This document shows positions 62,081-64,000 of a stretch of 64,000 bases of DNA, piece by piece. The translations under genes and the position numbers were made by a program. Below the pieces are notes generated by a model that was not told the origin of the DNA, searched no databases, and worked only from the letters and a program-made list of their open reading frames with translations. The stretch's first letter is position 1. Each line of letters starts with the position of its first letter. This DNA comes from Flavobacterium frigoris PS1 (GTDB lineage Bacteria; Bacteroidota; Bacteroidia; Flavobacteriales; Flavobacteriaceae): NCBI RefSeq assembly GCF_000252125.1, contig NZ_AHKF01000015.1, positions 62,001 through 126,000 of the forward strand, given 5' to 3'.

Positions 62081-63427
62081 ATGAACTGGGAACAACTTTT
62101 ATCATTAAGACGCCAAGGCGATACAAGCAAGCGATTACGTATTGAACAGGATGATACCCGTTTGGGTTTTGAAGTTGATTATGACCGCATTATTTTCTCT
62201 GCCGCTTTTAGAAGTTTACAAGATAAAACACAAGTTATTCCTTTGTCTAAAACTGATTTTGTTCACACTAGGCTGACGCATAGTTTAGAAGTTTCGGTCG
62301 TTGGGCGTTCTTTAGGAAGATTGGTTGGAAAGAAAATCATAGAAAAATACCCGCATTTAAAAGAAGTTCACGGTTTTCATATGAATGATTTTGGAGCCAT
62401 AGTCGCTGCAGCTTCACTAGCGCACGATATAGGTAATCCTCCTTTTGGTCACTCAGGTGAAAAAGCGATAGGAGAGTATTTTTCTATCGGAAAAGGAAAA
62501 CAATACAAAGACCAGTTGTCTAAAAAAGAATGGCAGGATCTGATTGATTTTGAAGGGAATGCGAATGGTTTTGCAGTTCTTACTGCCAGTCGCCCAGGAA
62601 TTGAAGGCGGACTTCGTATTTCGTACGCGACTTTAGGGGCATTTATGAAATACCCAAAAGAAAGCTTGCCCAAAAAACCAACTAAAGATATAGCTGATAA
62701 AAAATACGGTTTCTTCCAAAGTGACAAAAAGTTCTTTCAGGAAGCCGCAAAAGACATGGGATTGATTCCAAATAAAACAGGAGACGATATTGGTTTTGAA
62801 AGACATCCTCTGGCTTATTTAGTAGAGGCAGCTGATGATATTTGCTACACTATTATAGATTTTGAAGATGGAATTAATCTTGGACTAGTTTCTGAGGATT
62901 TTGCGTTGGAGTATCTTATCAAATTGGTAAAAGAAAGCATTGACACATCTAAATATAAAACACTTACTACTAAGGAAGATCGTATTAGTTATTTGCGTGC
63001 TCTGGCAATTGGTAGTTTAATTAATGATGCCGTAAAGGTCTTTATAGATAATGAAGAGGCTATTTTAGATGGTAAATTTCCATTTGCTTTAACAGACAAA
63101 AGCAAATACAAAGCACAGATGGATGACATCATCAGTATCAGTGTAAAAAATATTTACCAAAGTAGGGAGGTTATTGAGAAAGAGATTGTGGGTTACCAAA
63201 TTATTCAAACCTTATTGGATAAATTCATTACTGCCTACGATAATAATTTTAATGGCACAGCTTCTAACTATGATAAATTGATTTTAAAAATGTTGCCGGA
63301 AAGACACCATTTAGAAAAAGAAGATTTATACGGTAGGTTGCTTCATATCTGTCACTACGTATCGCTACTTACAGACGGAAATGCTTTGGAATTATTTGAA
63401 ACGATAAATGGTAAAAAAAGAGATTAA
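62081..63427 (+). CDS. dgt: Deoxyguanosinetriphosphate triphosphohydrolase (dGTPase)
   Basis: Hydrolyses dGTP to deoxyguanosine and triphosphate. The 448-residue HD-domain protein shows FSAAFRSLQDKTQV, TRLTHSLEVSVVGRSLG (first His), LAHDIGNPPFGHSGE (HD pair) and EAADDICYTIIDFEDG, the Dgt signature. Length between that of the short and E. coli enzymes. It is convergent with the DUF3078 gene; the two stop codons lie back to back (63427/63428). Confidence 0.94.
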   Translation: MNWEQLLSLRRQGDTSKRLRIEQDDTRLGFEVDYDRIIFSAAFRSLQDKTQVIPLSKTDFVHTRLTHSLEVSVVGRSLGRLVGKKIIEKYPHLKEVHGFHMNDFGAIVAAASLAHDIGNPPFGHSGEKAIGEYFSIGKGKQYKDQLSKKEWQDLIDFEGNANGFAVLTASRPGIEGGLRISYATLGAFMKYPKESLPKKPTKDIADKKYGFFQSDKKFFQEAAKDMGLIPNKTGDDIGFERHPLAYLVEAADDICYTIIDFEDGINLGLVSEDFALEYLIKLVKESIDTSKYKTLTTKEDRISYLRALAIGSLINDAVKVFIDNEEAILDGKFPFALTDKSKYKAQMDDIISISVKNIYQSREVIEKEIVGYQIIQTLLDKFITAYDNNFNGTASNYDKLILKMLPERHHLEKEDLYGRLLHICHYVSLLTDGNALELFETINGKKRD

Positions 63428-64000
63428 TTAGAATTGATACAAGATTCCTACTCCTAAAACTTGTTTTAATTGAGTTTTGGGACCTACGGTAACTTGATTT
63501 CCATTAAGTTCTTCTTTGGCCTTTATGTCATCGTCATAAATGATATGAAGGCCAATGTTGGTTTTTACGTACTCATTTACCTTTAAATCTAGCATCAGGT
63601 CATAATCAATATCGATATTTCCAAAATTATTTATGTAATCAGAATATAGACTTAAGCGATTTTCTAAAGTGATGTTTTTTAAGATTTCTTTTTTATATAA
63701 AGCTGTCAGCAGGAAACCAAGTTCGATCTTCGCTCTTTCACCTTCAGAAATTAAATTACCGTTCAAGTCATACACCGCTTTAACAACCCCAAAAGCCCCC
63801 AGGTTAGCTAATCGCTGATCTAAAACAAAAGTTATTTTTGAAGTGAATGGAGAGAGATAAAGCATTTCATCCTTCTTTTTTGTGGCATATTCAGCACCAA
63901 GACCTAAGAAAATATAGGCTGGGGCAAAAGGGCTCGAAACAGAAATTTCCTTATTTGGATACGAATAACCATTGGTAAACTGCGTATTTAAGTTAAATTT
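63428..64000 (-). CDS. DUF3078 outer-membrane protein, C-terminal part (cut by window edge)
   Basis: The open frame continues through the right edge: the minus strand from 64000 reads KFNLNTQFTNGYSYPNKEIS and then PFAPAYIFLGLGAEYATKKK before the internal Met at 63865, so that Met is not the start. The strands, the NLNTQFTNGY motif and the SPFTSKITFVLDQRLANLGAFGV region match the Bacteroidota DUF3078 family, an outer-membrane beta-barrel. The barrel ends GVGILYQF. The gene's N-terminus lies outside the window. Confidence 0.82.
   Translation of the reverse strand, partial: KFNLNTQFTNGYSYPNKEISVSSPFAPAYIFLGLGAEYATKKKDEMLYLSPFTSKITFVLDQRLANLGAFGVVKAVYDLNGNLISEGERAKIELGFLLTALYKKEILKNITLENRLSLYSDYINNFGNIDIDYDLMLDLKVNEYVKTNIGLHIIYDDDIKAKEELNGNQVTVGPKTQLKQVLGVGILYQF

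Noticed and set aside
1..64000. tRNA, rRNA, prophage, insertion sequence or CRISPR
   Set aside because: No cloverleaf, rRNA motif, integrase, transposase, phage structural gene or spaced repeat array was seen.

Overview
The window looks like a piece of a Flavobacterium-type chromosome (Bacteroidota, Flavobacteriia). The evidence is low-GC DNA and promoters that resemble the Bacteroidota -7 element TAnnTTTG. It also carries a type IX secretion sorting domain, TonB receptors with an N-terminal carboxypeptidase-regulatory domain, and Bacteroidota-specific families (DUF3098, DUF4271, DUF4296, DUF3109, DUF3078). Local gene orders such as ftsX-DUF3098-uppP-truB fit the same assignment. Nearly all genes are intact housekeeping genes. 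I see no rRNA, tRNA, prophage, insertion sequence or CRISPR array.

Layout. 1-6.5 kb, mostly minus strand: frr (cut by the window edge) and pyrH, a patatin-like lipase, a thioredoxin-fold protein, a small outer-membrane protein, a gene-poor stretch with a 25-codon micro-ORF and its decayed copy, then the truB/uppP/DUF3098/ftsX cluster. 6.7-18.7 kb: leuS, a zinc peptidase, an Lrp regulator, hemD-DUF4271, a group of glycosyltransferase, dihydroorotase and lipoprotein, an epimerase, tyrS and a LuxE-like enzyme. 18.8-34.9 kb: a large phosphate-acquisition island. 35-49 kb: a glycosyltransferase, a giant outer-membrane protein, aspartate kinase, fbp, a HupE/dCMP deaminase/S41 protease run, an acyltransferase, a flavoprotein and MarC. 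49-64 kb: nrdB-nrdA, RDD protein, metE with a divergent Lrp regulator, an osmC-trxA operon, an AraC regulator, a flavin amine oxidase, dgt and a truncated DUF3078 gene.

The most interesting part is the phosphate island. It contains a TonB-dependent receptor, a beta-helix surface lipoprotein and a tiny protein that is almost only a T9SS sorting domain. These are followed by phoB-phoR, an OprP-like porin, pstS, pstC-pstA-pstB-phoU and a Pit transporter with a PhoU-like tail. Five promoters in the island carry direct repeats of a hexamer close to TTAACA at an exact 11-bp period: two units before the porin, three before pstS, four before pstC, four to five in one register before the lipoprotein, and six before the TonB receptor. 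For pstS and the receptor the last unit ends 9 nt from the -7 element; for the lipoprotein and pstC the gap is 9 plus one or two further 11-bp turns. I infer these are PhoB sites, so the receptor, lipoprotein and porin belong to the same regulon as Pst. PstC also carries, between its first two membrane segments, about 100 residues clearly homologous to one lobe of PstS but lacking its phosphate-gripping motif.

Other items include a degenerate intergenic repeat family in three copies (one between nrdB and nrdA), an 8-bp tandem repeat just before phoU, a long inverted repeat between metE and its likely Lrp regulator, and a duplicated leader in front of leuS.
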